This document shows positions 17,327-26,803 of a DNA stretch of 64,000 bases, piece by piece. Positions within the stretch are counted from its first letter, which is position 1, and each line of letters opens with the position of its first letter. The stretch comes from Leptospira sp. WS60.C2. Lineage in GTDB: Bacteria > Spirochaetota > Leptospiria > Leptospirales > Leptospiraceae. Where the stretch lies: positions 2,728,501 through 2,792,500 of the forward strand of contig NZ_CP162133.1 of NCBI RefSeq assembly GCF_040833955.1, written 5' to 3'. The notes beneath the pieces are model-generated. The model was not told the DNA's origin. It did no database searches and saw nothing but the letters and a program-made list of their open reading frames with translations. The translations under genes and the position numbers were made by a program.

Positions 17327-19333
17327 CTACTCTAGGAGAAAACTTGGGCATTCAATGCGATATTGTTTTCGATTTGCCGAACTAAGATAAATTCCTTCAT
17401 GCACCAAACGATATTCTCCATTGGGAATGTCATTCGAGGTTTCCCAAATCAACTCCAGTTTACCCACACCCTTGTCAAAAAAACCTGCCCCTTTATAGGT
17501 AAACTTTGTATCATAGTCTCCATCTGAACGAAACTGTTTCCAAACATTACCTTCCTTTTTTTCCACCCAAAGATACGAATTCACTTTGGGATATCCAACA
17601 TTCGGACTTGCGGCTTCTACCCTACAAACTACGGAAGTTCCTTTTTTATATTGGTTCCGATTGGGATTTAACACTTGTTTGGGCTCTATACTGACAATAT
17701 CCGATTCAGGAAGTTTGATAGGATGGAGTCGATCCGATAAATCTAATGGTAAAATGTTTTGTTTCGTAGATTTGGAAAATTCAATTCCATGCAAAAGGTC
17801 ATTTGCCATAGCAGAAAACTCTTGCCTAAGAGCGTTTAGACTTTGCTGTCCATGGAGTGTATGTCCCCCTTCATAATTTTGTGTTGCGTATTCTTCTGGA
17901 GTTGTAATATATCCAGAAAAATCATTCGTAAGCCCAGATAATACAATTTCCCCTGATTTTTCCTTCAGGATTGACTTTACTTCTTTTTTTAGCCTTCGAC
18001 TGGACATGGTTGTGACTTCATGTGGTAATACTAAAATTGTCAAATCATCAACTAACACCAATCCATACGGTAGAATTTGCGGCAAACTCGGAATCGGCTT
18101 AGTTTCTCCCATCGGGAACAATATTGCTTTTGGCTTTTGACATTCTCGTAAAGAGTCGGAAGGTGACTGTAACATAAATTTGGCGAGCCAATCGATATAG
18201 AACTTTCGATCCTTATCTGCCATCCCCTCATGAAACAACCAATGCCCCCCTCCTTCTTCCGTGGAACCAGCTGCAAAGGCATATCCATAAGCAGATGGAC
18301 ATGTGTATTCCATTTTCCCAGTTCCTGAAAATTCGCTTCTGACTGGGTGTTGACTCATATCGATAAACTTTTGTGAAAAATGAAGACCTCCTTGTAAGGG
18401 CTTACCATTTGTTTGCAGAAGTTCTTGGCTTGCTAGGTATTGACGTTTGCCTATAATGAAGCTACTTTCATACATATCCTTGCCAGGACCAGTATTATCC
18501 AAATTTAAGTTAGGTGATACATCACCTTCATTTGCCTGTGCAAAAATAGCAACAAAAGAAGTATTTCCTTTTTTTGCTGCTTCCATTTCAGAAAGAAGAG
18601 AAGCAATTCCCTTATTATCAGATGAAATAAGTCGATTATCAAATGTTATATTTGTGGGATGAACTCCATACCAATTCACAAAGCCAATCCATTTACCATC
18701 AACAGAAACATTGAGCTGAACCATTTCTTTATCAATCGTATCAGTATACTGGTTTCTTTCTGTTTCTGGATTTGCCATATATGCTGACAAACTTCGATTG
18801 ATTCCTGCATCATTCACAATTGTTTTGCCTACCGTTAATGTTGCTGGTTTTCGTTTTTGGTAGGCTTCTTTGATTGCCGAAACAATTCCATCACGTAATA
18901 CAGCATACGAATCTGCATAAAAATGACTGGCAAAAAAAGAAACCTCGGCATATTGAAAATGTCCACCAGGTCCACTGTGTGTATGCGATGCATTTAATAA
19001 AACATTCCCAAAATGAAAATTAGGATCGAGTTCTTCTTGGAGTTTGTTTATCACATCTCTTTGGATTTCAAAAGGAATCCCTCCCACCTCACAGGTGACA
19101 TACGCCAAAAGTTTTCCAGTCGATTGATCTTCGACCACAAGAGCTCGTGCAAATTGTCTGGTTTGGATTCCAATCCCAGTTTGGTCCTCTCTAGCATAAC
19201 CCCAAAACATTACACCGACAGGAGGACCTGTGATGTCTTTTTTGGACATCCCTGCCAAATACGCGCGAGAATCTTTGGCAACCAAGGGAAGCGCCAGGAG
19301 AAGGAAAATACTAAGAAGGAACCGTAACATCAT
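17327..19333 (-). CDS. Neutral/alkaline ceramidase, secreted
   Basis: Hydrolyses the amide bond of ceramides to sphingosine and fatty acid, outside the cytoplasm. The gene encodes about 668 residues from the ATG at 19333 (MMLRFLLSIFLLLALPLVAK is the signal peptide; an upstream GTG/TTG extension is unlikely). Family blocks: AGMSKKDITGPPVGVMFWGY, NASHTHSGPGGH with the zinc-binding histidines, GVHPTNIT, and QANEGDVSPNLNL, which contains the catalytic Ser of neutral ceramidases. The C-terminal beta domain is present. Leptospira is not known for making sphingolipids, so it more likely acts on lipids from the surroundings or a host. It stands alone on the minus strand, facing away from the LpxR group. 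Confidence 0.9.
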   Translation of the reverse strand: MMLRFLLSIFLLLALPLVAKDSRAYLAGMSKKDITGPPVGVMFWGYAREDQTGIGIQTRQFARALVVEDQSTGKLLAYVTCEVGGIPFEIQRDVINKLQEELDPNFHFGNVLLNASHTHSGPGGHFQYAEVSFFASHFYADSYAVLRDGIVSAIKEAYQKRKPATLTVGKTIVNDAGINRSLSAYMANPETERNQYTDTIDKEMVQLNVSVDGKWIGFVNWYGVHPTNITFDNRLISSDNKGIASLLSEMEAAKKGNTSFVAIFAQANEGDVSPNLNLDNTGPGKDMYESSFIIGKRQYLASQELLQTNGKPLQGGLHFSQKFIDMSQHPVRSEFSGTGKMEYTCPSAYGYAFAAGSTEEGGGHWLFHEGMADKDRKFYIDWLAKFMLQSPSDSLRECQKPKAILFPMGETKPIPSLPQILPYGLVLVDDLTILVLPHEVTTMSSRRLKKEVKSILKEKSGEIVLSGLTNDFSGYITTPEEYATQNYEGGHTLHGQQSLNALRQEFSAMANDLLHGIEFSKSTKQNILPLDLSDRLHPIKLPESDIVSIEPKQVLNPNRNQYKKGTSVVCRVEAASPNVGYPKVNSYLWVEKKEGNVWKQFRSDGDYDTKFTYKGAGFFDKGVGKLELIWETSNDIPNGEYRLVHEGIYLSSANRKQYRIECPSFLLE

Positions 19334-19545
19334 GCCAAATTTTGTAACAAACAGAGAATGGTCTGTCAATCGCGAACATCTGTCGACTATTCGAAAGAGC
19401 AAAACTAGAAACCGCGCCACTCCCTTGAAAAAAGAACATATCCATGTTGGTTTCTTTTTTAGTTGGCATGAGAGAAGACCTCGTGTAAGAAAGTACGGAC
19501 GAAATCCCAGTGGGAAATCATGGTGGTGAAAAAGTCAGGAGTTCT

Positions 19546-19866
19546 ATGCTTTCACTTCTACAAACCAAATTAGGTCGATTCCGTATCTTGGCATTTCTGG
19601 AAGGGGTTTCCTTTTTAACCATTTTATTTGTAACAATGCCCTTGAAGTATCTCTACCAAAAGCCAGAGCCAAACAAAGTGGTTGGTTTAGTGCATGGCCT
19701 TCTCTTTCTTTTGTACTTGGTGGAACTTTTCCAAGTGAAAGTGGAATTGAATTGGAAGCTTAAAAAAACCTTACTTGCTGCACTTGCTTCTGTCGTTCCG
19801 TTTGGGACCTTTTGGGCAGAAAAGTATGTGTACCTCAAACCTGATGATGAGGAAAAAAAAGATTAG
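19546..19866 (+). CDS. DUF3817 small membrane protein
   Basis: About 106 residues with three membrane helices, matching the DUF3817 pattern: GRFRILAFLEGVSFLTILFV, then KVVGLVHGLLFLLYLVELFQ, then KKTLLAALASVVPFGTFWAE. The family has no established function. The ATG at 19546 is preceded by CAGGAG with 4-5 bases spacing, so the longer frame from 19510 is not used. It ends 9 bases before the LpxR-like gene and is probably co-transcribed with it. Confidence 0.85.
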   Translation: MLSLLQTKLGRFRILAFLEGVSFLTILFVTMPLKYLYQKPEPNKVVGLVHGLLFLLYLVELFQVKVELNWKLKKTLLAALASVVPFGTFWAEKYVYLKPDDEEKKD

Positions 19867-19875
19867 AAGTAAATA

Positions 19876-21411
19876 ATGAAAACAAATCGATTCCTTATAA
19901 TCATATTCCTTTCTTTTTTGTTGGTTCATTCTACTTGGGCACAAACTAAAATAACCAAGAAACAAACAACCATTAAACCAGAAGCAGAAACAAAAGAGAA
20001 TCTAGAGACAACCAAACGAGAAACACCTGACCAATACCAAATTAGGCTACTAATGGAAAACGATGCCTTCGGTGGTTTTTCGGATCGTTATTATACAAAT
20101 GGTGCAAGACTAGAGTTTCATATGAGCGCAGGGGAATCGAATCCAACAAGAAGAGTTTTTAGTTATTGGAACGATTTGTTTCTAACACCAAACGAAAAAA
20201 CGAAATACCTCCAAGGTTTTGCAGTCGGGCAAGAATTCTATACACCAACTAACATTACCAAAGCAGATGTCTCCTATGGGGACAGACCTTATTCCAGTCG
20301 TGGATATTTTACAAATTCACTAACAACTTTCAATGAAGACACAAGTATTACCACAGAACTTGAGTTAGGTATGATTGGTCCGTCAGTAGGTGGAAAATCA
20401 GCACAAATCAATTTTCATAATTTTATCGGATCGCCTACTCCACAAGGTTGGGACACTCAAATTCCAGATTCTTATTCAGTTGCATTAAAAACTGATATTC
20501 GAAAATTTTATCATCGTTTTTTCGGAACCCAATACAATGTAAACCTGGGGAACATTCAAACCGATGTATCGTTTGGTTTGATTTTTCGCTTTGGGAATGT
20601 AGACAAAACACCTGGACCAGGAAGTTCCGTTTTACAACCAGGATCCCCCATCCTTCATGAAGATGGAAAAGGATATTGGTATTTTTACGTCAACCCAGGT
20701 GGAACCTTACAGGCATATAATGCCACCATCCAAGGACAAATGGGTACAGACAAGGCATACAAGTCGCAAAACAGAAGTTCTGCGTTTAGCAACTGGGATA
20801 GTTTCTTAAATAACCCTACTCCAGATGTAGGAGAAAGAGAATTACAATATAGAATTCTCTCTGAAGATAATGGAAGAAACACATTACAACGTTATATACT
20901 CTTTAATGAGTTTTTAGTCAATGGGACAAACAATCCATACAACATAGGGTTGAACTATTTACTTTTTAATAATATCTTCAATGGTGCAGAAGAAATAGAG
21001 CGGACAACTCGTATCTTTTTATTGTCGAACCTAGCCGCACAATGGGATCAAATTCCAGACAATGCAAAAGCACTTGCTGTTTATTCGATATTCCGCCCAG
21101 AGGGAGGAAAACTTCCACCGATCATACGTTATTATTCCTACGAAATTTTGTCTCAATTCATTTTGGATCCAAAACAAAGAGAGACCTTGTTACAACTCTT
21201 ACGAGAAGAAATTGAATACCGAGATGAAAAAACATACATTGCTGATTTAAAACGTGCGGTTGGTTTTGTCAGAGCTGGTTTTGTCTCTGTTTCCAATGCA
21301 GGCTTTTTGTTTGGACTTCATTACAATTACCAAACCATTGATTTCCAAGCAGCCAAAGGACTCCCCCAACAACACCAGTGGGTGGGTTTCCAACTCGGAA
21401 AAGTGTTTTAG
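19876..21411 (+). CDS. LpxR-like outer-membrane lipid A deacylase with large insertion
   Basis: LpxR removes the 3'-acyloxyacyl chain of lipid A in the outer membrane. This 511-residue protein has a signal peptide (ending THSTWAQ-like, about residue 22), the catalytic-region signature LLMENDAFGGFSDRYYTNGARL (Asn62, Asp63, Thr74) and FHNFIGSPTPQGWDTQI (His181), and a final barrel strand ending HQWVGFQLGKVF. Known LpxR proteins are near 320 residues; the extra length is a helix-rich block at about 305-460 between barrel strands. ATG at 19876. Deacylase activity is inferred from the conserved residues; the inserted block is not recognised. Confidence 0.85.
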   Translation: MKTNRFLIIIFLSFLLVHSTWAQTKITKKQTTIKPEAETKENLETTKRETPDQYQIRLLMENDAFGGFSDRYYTNGARLEFHMSAGESNPTRRVFSYWNDLFLTPNEKTKYLQGFAVGQEFYTPTNITKADVSYGDRPYSSRGYFTNSLTTFNEDTSITTELELGMIGPSVGGKSAQINFHNFIGSPTPQGWDTQIPDSYSVALKTDIRKFYHRFFGTQYNVNLGNIQTDVSFGLIFRFGNVDKTPGPGSSVLQPGSPILHEDGKGYWYFYVNPGGTLQAYNATIQGQMGTDKAYKSQNRSSAFSNWDSFLNNPTPDVGERELQYRILSEDNGRNTLQRYILFNEFLVNGTNNPYNIGLNYLLFNNIFNGAEEIERTTRIFLLSNLAAQWDQIPDNAKALAVYSIFRPEGGKLPPIIRYYSYEILSQFILDPKQRETLLQLLREEIEYRDEKTYIADLKRAVGFVRAGFVSVSNAGFLFGLHYNYQTIDFQAAKGLPQQHQWVGFQLGKVF

Positions 21412-21507
21412 AGAACAAACGTAAAAAGGTTTCAGACATAAACTTTTGAACCAAATTCAAAAATAAGGCTCGCCAAACGACCACTCTTTTAGGAAAACTA
21501 GGCGATC

Positions 21508-22836
21508 ATGAAGAATCACAGTTTAAGTGGCCGTCTTTGGTTTGTATTGATTTTATTTGGTCTTGTTGGGCAAATTGCCTGGTCTGTTGAGAACATTTAC
21601 TTCAATTTATTTATCTATAATACAATTTCCAAGAGCACTTCCTCAGTGACGCTTATGGTGCAGCTCAGTGGAATTGTTGCTACCTTCATTACCTTAATTG
21701 CCGGGATCTTATCTGACAAACTGGGAAATCGTAAGTATTTTATTTCACTTGGCTATTTATTTTGGGGACTACTCACCTTATCATTTGCCTTTGTTTCCAA
21801 AGAAAATACAAGTTTGTGGTTTGGTATTTCAGATGAAGTAAAAATCGTGCAACTTACAATCGCCATCGTGATTACCTTAGATTGCATAATGACTGCTTTT
21901 GGCTCTACAGCAAATGATGCCGCTTTTAACGCTTTCGTCACAGATAACACTGGTGATGCGCGTAGTTTAGCGGAGGGTGTTTTATCCGCGATGCCACTAT
22001 TAGCAATGTTAATCGTAGCGGGTGGATTTGGTTTGATCGTGAATGCACTCGGTTATCCAGGTCTATTTGTTGGCGTTGGTACTTTGATGTCCCTCTCTGG
22101 AATCCTTGGCCTATTTTTCATCAAAGACAATCCGAACCTAACAAAACAAAATTCTGATTTTATCTCTGACTTAGTCTATGGATTCAAAAAAACAGTCATA
22201 CTCAATCACAAACGATTGTATTTGTATTTTCTAGCGATGGGAATTTATGGTGTCGCAAGCCAAATTTATATGCCTTATCTTATCATCTTCATGCAAGAGT
22301 ATCTTAATTTTGATGCCATTCAATATTCGATTGTCCTCGCTTGCGTGATTTTAGGTGCAAGTGTGATCACCATTTTCCTCGGCAAACGTTTTGATGGAAA
22401 AGACAAGGACAAGTTATTATTCCAATTTTCGGCAATTTATATTTTTGGAATGGTATCCTTATACTTTGTCGCAAAAACCACAAAAGGAAATAATATAACA
22501 CTCGTAATGTTATTGGTTGGTATCACAAGTCTCATATTGATCACTGGATTTGTTCAGGTTTTAGCTCTATTGGGTGCTCAAATTAGAGATTTTACACCAA
22601 TCGAAAATACAGGAAAATTACAAGGGATTCGCATGATTTTCTTTGTCTTGATTCCTATGTTCATCGGGCCAATGATCGGGCAGAAAATCAACGAAACTAC
22701 AAATCTAACTTATATCGACACAGCAAATGGAAGCGTCGCACATGTACCATCTCCTGAAATTTTTATTACAGGAGCGCTATTCTGTTTACTCATATTTTAC
22801 CCACTTACTATGATTAAACGAGGAATTCAAAATTGA
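21508..22836 (+). CDS. MFS transporter, sugar-type (GPH/SLC45-like)
   Basis: A 442-residue major-facilitator transporter with about twelve membrane helices. The N-terminus LVGQIAWSVENIYFNLFIYN and the loop GILSDKLGNRKYFISLGYLF (the motif-A region between helices 2 and 3) resemble sugar:cation symporters of the GPH/SLC45 kind. Its stop overlaps the TTG start of the GH2 glycosidase (TTGA), so transporter and glycosidase are translationally coupled; this suggests uptake of a glycoside that GH2 then cleaves in the cytoplasm. The substrate is not known. Confidence 0.85.
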   Translation: MKNHSLSGRLWFVLILFGLVGQIAWSVENIYFNLFIYNTISKSTSSVTLMVQLSGIVATFITLIAGILSDKLGNRKYFISLGYLFWGLLTLSFAFVSKENTSLWFGISDEVKIVQLTIAIVITLDCIMTAFGSTANDAAFNAFVTDNTGDARSLAEGVLSAMPLLAMLIVAGGFGLIVNALGYPGLFVGVGTLMSLSGILGLFFIKDNPNLTKQNSDFISDLVYGFKKTVILNHKRLYLYFLAMGIYGVASQIYMPYLIIFMQEYLNFDAIQYSIVLACVILGASVITIFLGKRFDGKDKDKLLFQFSAIYIFGMVSLYFVAKTTKGNNITLVMLLVGITSLILITGFVQVLALLGAQIRDFTPIENTGKLQGIRMIFFVLIPMFIGPMIGQKINETTNLTYIDTANGSVAHVPSPEIFITGALFCLLIFYPLTMIKRGIQN

Positions 22837-24527
22837 AATCCAATATTCCACATATAGAATACCCAAGACCACAATTACAAAGAGAAAGTTATATCAATTT
22901 AAATGGAGAATGGTTTTTAGGTCACTCAAAACAAGGTTATCCATTAGAATACCAACACAAAATCAAAGTTCCATTCTCTCCAGAAACAAAAGCAAGTGGA
23001 TTGGGAAATTTTATACTCAAACCGGATGAAGTATTATTTTATAAAAGAGAATTTGAAATTTCGTCTGAGTTCTTAAAAGACATCACGTTCTTACACTTTG
23101 GTGCTGTCGATTATTCTTGTATCTGTTATATCAACGGCAAGGAAGTTGGTTATCATCAAGGAGGTTTTTTACCTTTCTCCTTTGATGTCTCTAAAGCAAT
23201 TCGAACAGGCAAGAATGAAGTCCGACTTACAGTCACTGACCCAACAGACACGGGTATTCAATCCCGAGGAAAACAAAAATTAAAGAGGGGTGGGATTTGG
23301 TACACTCCACAGTCAGGAATTTGGCAAACCGTTTGGATGGAGAGTGTATCAAAAGATTATATCAAACATTTAAAAATCACACCAAACATAGATACCAAAA
23401 CAATCGAAGTGGAAGTGGATACGGAAAGTGACTCCATCCTCATCCAAGTCATTAGTGGAACAGAAGTCATTGCCGAAAGCACAAAAAAACTATCCACAAT
23501 ATCGATTCCAGATATGGAATTGTGGTCACCTGAAAATCCAAAATTATATGATTTAAAAATCAAAACTAAGAATGATCTTGTATCTTCCTACTTTGGTATG
23601 CGAAAATTTTCCATTGGGTACGATGGAAAATTCAAACGATTGTATCTCAATAACAAACCTTACTTTCACAATGGTCTCCTAGATCAGGGTTATTGGTCAG
23701 AAGGATTACTAACACCCCCAGACGATGAATCCATGATTAAAGAAATTTCTTTGATGAAAGAGATGGGATTCAATACACTCAGAAAGCATATCAAAATTGA
23801 ACCCTTACGTTGGTATTACCATTGCGACCGCATCGGAATGTTGGTTTGGCAAGACTTTGTCTGCGGCGGTGGCCCCTATCAAAACTGGAAAGTTGCATAT
23901 CTGCCATTCATTGGATGGAAAACAGATGATACAAAACACAAATTCCTAAACCGTACAGACGAAAGAGGTAAACAAGAGTTTATCGCAGAAATGAATTCCA
24001 CTGTGTCTCTATTGTACAATACTGTTTCATTAGCAGTTTGGGTTTTGTTTAACGAAGGATGGGGACAATTTGACAGTGTCCAACTAACAAAAGAATTAAA
24101 AGCACTGGATAGCACTAGAACGATTGATAGCGTCAGTGGATGGTATGACCAAGGTAAAAATAGCAGTGATCTAAAAAGTTTACATCTGTATTACCAAAAA
24201 CTTAAGGTTCCCAAAAACGAGCCCCGAGTCATTGTATTGTCTGAGTTTGGTGGTTATTCCTTAAAAACTGAGGGTCATGTGTATGATGACAAAAAACTCT
24301 TTGGCTACAAAATACTGCCAGACAAAGAATCTCTACAAATGGAATACAGAAAATTGTTTGAAAAAGAGCTTATACCATTAATCAAACAAGGATTAAGTGC
24401 TTCTATTTATACGCAAGTGAGTGATGTCGAGGAAGAAATTAATGGACTTGTCACCTATGACAGAAAAGTTGTTAAGTTTGATATCCCTTTTTTAAAGGAG
24501 ATCAATCAAAAACTCCAGTATCAGTAG
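22833..24527 (+). CDS. Glycoside hydrolase family 2 protein
   Basis: A 564-residue GH2 enzyme (beta-galactosidase/glucuronidase/mannosidase superfamily). Order: sugar-binding jelly roll at about 1-180 (NLNGEWFLGHSKQG; YINGKEVGYHQGGFLPFSFD), an immunoglobulin-like module at about 180-265, then the TIM barrel with acid/base Glu near 408 (VLFNEGWGQFDS) and nucleophile Glu near 471 (VLSEFGGYS). No signal peptide, so it acts in the cytoplasm. The start is TTG at 22833, overlapping the MFS stop by four bases. It lacks the extra domains of LacZ; specificity cannot be read. Confidence 0.9.
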   Translation: MKSNIPHIEYPRPQLQRESYINLNGEWFLGHSKQGYPLEYQHKIKVPFSPETKASGLGNFILKPDEVLFYKREFEISSEFLKDITFLHFGAVDYSCICYINGKEVGYHQGGFLPFSFDVSKAIRTGKNEVRLTVTDPTDTGIQSRGKQKLKRGGIWYTPQSGIWQTVWMESVSKDYIKHLKITPNIDTKTIEVEVDTESDSILIQVISGTEVIAESTKKLSTISIPDMELWSPENPKLYDLKIKTKNDLVSSYFGMRKFSIGYDGKFKRLYLNNKPYFHNGLLDQGYWSEGLLTPPDDESMIKEISLMKEMGFNTLRKHIKIEPLRWYYHCDRIGMLVWQDFVCGGGPYQNWKVAYLPFIGWKTDDTKHKFLNRTDERGKQEFIAEMNSTVSLLYNTVSLAVWVLFNEGWGQFDSVQLTKELKALDSTRTIDSVSGWYDQGKNSSDLKSLHLYYQKLKVPKNEPRVIVLSEFGGYSLKTEGHVYDDKKLFGYKILPDKESLQMEYRKLFEKELIPLIKQGLSASIYTQVSDVEEEINGLVTYDRKVVKFDIPFLKEINQKLQYQ

Positions 24528-24542
24528 ACAAACATCATCTTC

Positions 24543-25655
24543 ATGCAAACTATTATTTTACTTTTTTTCAGCATCTTAGTTTTTGGATTTCTAGTTTATT
24601 ATGTTTTTCATGTAATCGAGATACCGATCTTAAGATTTCATGATTCTGAATTTTCCGCAAAAATCATTTCAGAAACTCGGAAGTTGACCAATCGGTATTT
24701 CCCAACCATCTGGTGTTTCAATCAACATTTGATGTTATTCCTTTTGATGTTTCGGGAAAATAGAGCAAAACGGTTCCCATACGATCAAATAGAACATTTA
24801 GAAATGAAGGATGGAGGGACAACAGGACTTGCTTGGTCCGGCATTCAATCCGTAAACCATAAAGACAAAACACCGATCATTGTTGTCTTTCATACCATCA
24901 GTGGAGATGAACAAGATGTCAAAGGGACTGTATCGCACATACGAAAAACTTACAATTGGATCGTTGTCGTTTGTATTAGAAGAGGACATGGAAACCTACC
25001 TCTCACAAAACCCATCATTAACACAATGGGATCCACTTCTGATCTCAAAGAACAACTTGATCATATCCGAAAGAAATTCCCTAACAAACCATTGTTTGGT
25101 GTTGGAATTTCGGCAGGTTCAGGACTCCTTGCCAGGTATTTAGGTGAATCAGGTAAAAAAAGTTTGTTTCGTGCAGCCGTTGCTGTTTCTCCAGCTTATG
25201 ATATCGAAAAAGCGTTTCATCGTGTTCATCCCGTTTATAGCAAAATTATGGGCCAAAGGATGATCAATTACTTCTTAAAAAGGCATTATGATAGTTTTTC
25301 CAAAGTGAAAGGAACAGAAGAATTGTTACGTGTAAAAACATTAGGAGAATTTCAAGATAAACTTCACTCCGTTTCTGGTTTCAAAGATAAAGAAACATAT
25401 TACAAAAATTCGAATCCTATTTTAGTTGCTGACCAAATTCAAACACCACTTCTAGTATTAAATGCTGCAGATGACCCTATTTGCGTGAATCAAAATGTAT
25501 TGGAAAACTTACATTGGTTAGAAAGTTTAAAAAACACAATTCATGTTCACACAAAAAGAGGTAGCCATATTGCCTTCTTTGAAGGTTTTACTGCAAAATC
25601 ATGGTCCGATCAATTGATTGGAGAATACTTTCAAACTGTTTTGAAGCTCATTTAA
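24543..25655 (+). CDS. Alpha/beta hydrolase, YheT/EMB8 family
   Basis: A 370-residue hydrolase with one N-terminal membrane anchor (TIILLFFSILVFGFLVYYVF). Core: nucleophile elbow GISAGSGLLARYLGE with Ser near 190, then acid in NAADDPICVN near 309 and catalytic His in GSHIAFFEG near 341. The RRGHGNLPL block and the overall order match the YheT/EMB8/ABHD1-3 group, whose members act on lipids or esters. It begins 15 bases after the GH2 gene and is likely the third gene of the MFS-GH2 unit. Confidence 0.87.
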   Translation: MQTIILLFFSILVFGFLVYYVFHVIEIPILRFHDSEFSAKIISETRKLTNRYFPTIWCFNQHLMLFLLMFRENRAKRFPYDQIEHLEMKDGGTTGLAWSGIQSVNHKDKTPIIVVFHTISGDEQDVKGTVSHIRKTYNWIVVVCIRRGHGNLPLTKPIINTMGSTSDLKEQLDHIRKKFPNKPLFGVGISAGSGLLARYLGESGKKSLFRAAVAVSPAYDIEKAFHRVHPVYSKIMGQRMINYFLKRHYDSFSKVKGTEELLRVKTLGEFQDKLHSVSGFKDKETYYKNSNPILVADQIQTPLLVLNAADDPICVNQNVLENLHWLESLKNTIHVHTKRGSHIAFFEGFTAKSWSDQLIGEYFQTVLKLI

Positions 25656-25705
25656 AAAAATATCCAACCCTGCTGATCAGATAAACTATCTACTAATTGT
25701 ATTGA

Positions 25706-26254
25706 TTAGTCTCGTTCCAATACAAAAAAGAAAGGTTGTTCCATTCCTTTAAAATCCATACAACCAAGTAATGTATTTTGATTTACTTTTTTAAATACGT
25801 CATGGATCGGAAGATTGTCGTAAATCATAGCAGATGTAACTTGTCCCCTAAATTCGATTTGGCGAACTCTTGCTTTCGATTTGTTTGTTTGAAAGAGAAA
25901 ACGAAACAATAGAAATAGATACCGAAGAGGCCATAAATTTGTCGAAGGGATAATTGTCGCTAAACGAACGGGCATAAGAGTCGGATTCACTTTAAATAAA
26001 TTTTTGCCAAAAGAGCGAAACACCAGCGGATGCACATTTTCTGAATCTAGGAATTCTTTCCCATACCAATTGAAAGTTTCGAGTGCACCATCCATCGTAT
26101 GCCCTGTATGAAATCCAGAACCATGCCAACGCCCAATCATTTCTTCTATTTTCACAACTTCTAAGGCATCGAACAATGCAAACGAATCTTCTATAGAATT
26201 GTTCTTTTTAGAACGCATTTCTTGGAATTTTATTTCTAATTTTTTTTCACCCAT
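25706..26254 (-). CDS. GXWXG/DUF4334 protein
   Basis: A 182-residue cytosolic protein with the two parts of this family: an N-terminal GXWXG module (IGRWHGSGFHTGHTMDGALE, about residues 40-60) and a C-terminal DUF4334 module (AMIYDNLPIHDVFKKVNQNT, ending LGCMDFKGMEQPFFFVLERD). The family resembles lipocalin-like small-molecule binders, but no activity is established. The ATG at 26254 lacks a clear ribosome site. It converges on the YheT-like gene and is divergent from the CoA-binding gene. Confidence 0.87.
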   Translation of the reverse strand: MGEKKLEIKFQEMRSKKNNSIEDSFALFDALEVVKIEEMIGRWHGSGFHTGHTMDGALETFNWYGKEFLDSENVHPLVFRSFGKNLFKVNPTLMPVRLATIIPSTNLWPLRYLFLLFRFLFQTNKSKARVRQIEFRGQVTSAMIYDNLPIHDVFKKVNQNTLLGCMDFKGMEQPFFFVLERD

Positions 26255-26354
26255 AGGAATTTATCACTCACCTGTTTTGACGATTGTTTGGAACTCTAAA
26301 ATAAGATTTTCTAATAAAATTTTTCAAATCAGTTCAGTAGGATTCTTTCCACTC

Positions 26355-26382
26355 TTGTCAAAAACCAGATTTATGGTACACT
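26355..26382 (+). promoter_or_regulatory. Candidate sigma-70 promoter, possibly giving a leaderless mRNA
   Basis: TTGTCA (26355-26360), a 16-base spacer and TACACT (26377-26382). The -10 hexamer matches the one in the copper promoter. The expected start point, about 7 bases after the -10, falls on the ATG at 26389, so the message for the CoA-binding protein would have almost no leader. Confidence 0.5.
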
Positions 26383-26388
26383 CAGCAT

Positions 26389-26799
26389 ATGAATGTAGCT
26401 GATTCCGAAATAAAATCTCTCCTTCAATCGTATCAGACAATTACAGTTTACGGACTTAGTAATGACCCACAAAAGCCAAGTCATTATGTTCCTGTGTTCA
26501 TGAGGGAGAAAGGCTGGGATGTGATTGGAACATATCCTAAGGAGCATTCTGTAGGCGGATTCAAAATCTATAAAAACCTAAGAGATGTTCCCAAGGAAAG
26601 TCGCAAGTTCATCGATGTTTTCAGGAGTTCAGACAAAGTTCCTGAAATTGTAGATGAAATTTTAGAATTAGGTGGAACGGAATTTTTGTGGTTACAACTT
26701 GGTATTTCTCATCCAGAAGCAGAAAAAAAAGCAGAAGCTTCTGGCATCAAAGTCGTATCGAATCGATGCTTAATCATAGAGCACAAAAGATTTTTTTGA
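26389..26799 (+). CDS. CoA-binding (YccU-like) protein
   Basis: A 136-residue single CoA-binding Rossmann domain. Motifs: ITVYGLSNDPQKPSHYVPVF near residue 20, YPKEHSVGGFKIYKNLRDVP, then IDVFRSSDKVPEIVDEILEL and the Cys-containing end KVVSNRCLIIEHKRFF. These proteins bind CoA non-covalently; their role is not settled. No Shine-Dalgarno precedes the ATG, consistent with the leaderless promoter noted upstream. The HAD hydrolase starts 4 bases after the stop, so the two are one transcription unit. Confidence 0.9.
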   Translation: MNVADSEIKSLLQSYQTITVYGLSNDPQKPSHYVPVFMREKGWDVIGTYPKEHSVGGFKIYKNLRDVPKESRKFIDVFRSSDKVPEIVDEILELGGTEFLWLQLGISHPEAEKKAEASGIKVVSNRCLIIEHKRFF

Positions 26800-26803
26800 T
26801 TCA

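Noticed and set aside
25688..25712. ACTAAT/ATTAGT dyad between convergent genes
   Set aside because: Six AT-rich pairs with no T-run; could arise by chance and overlaps the gene end.
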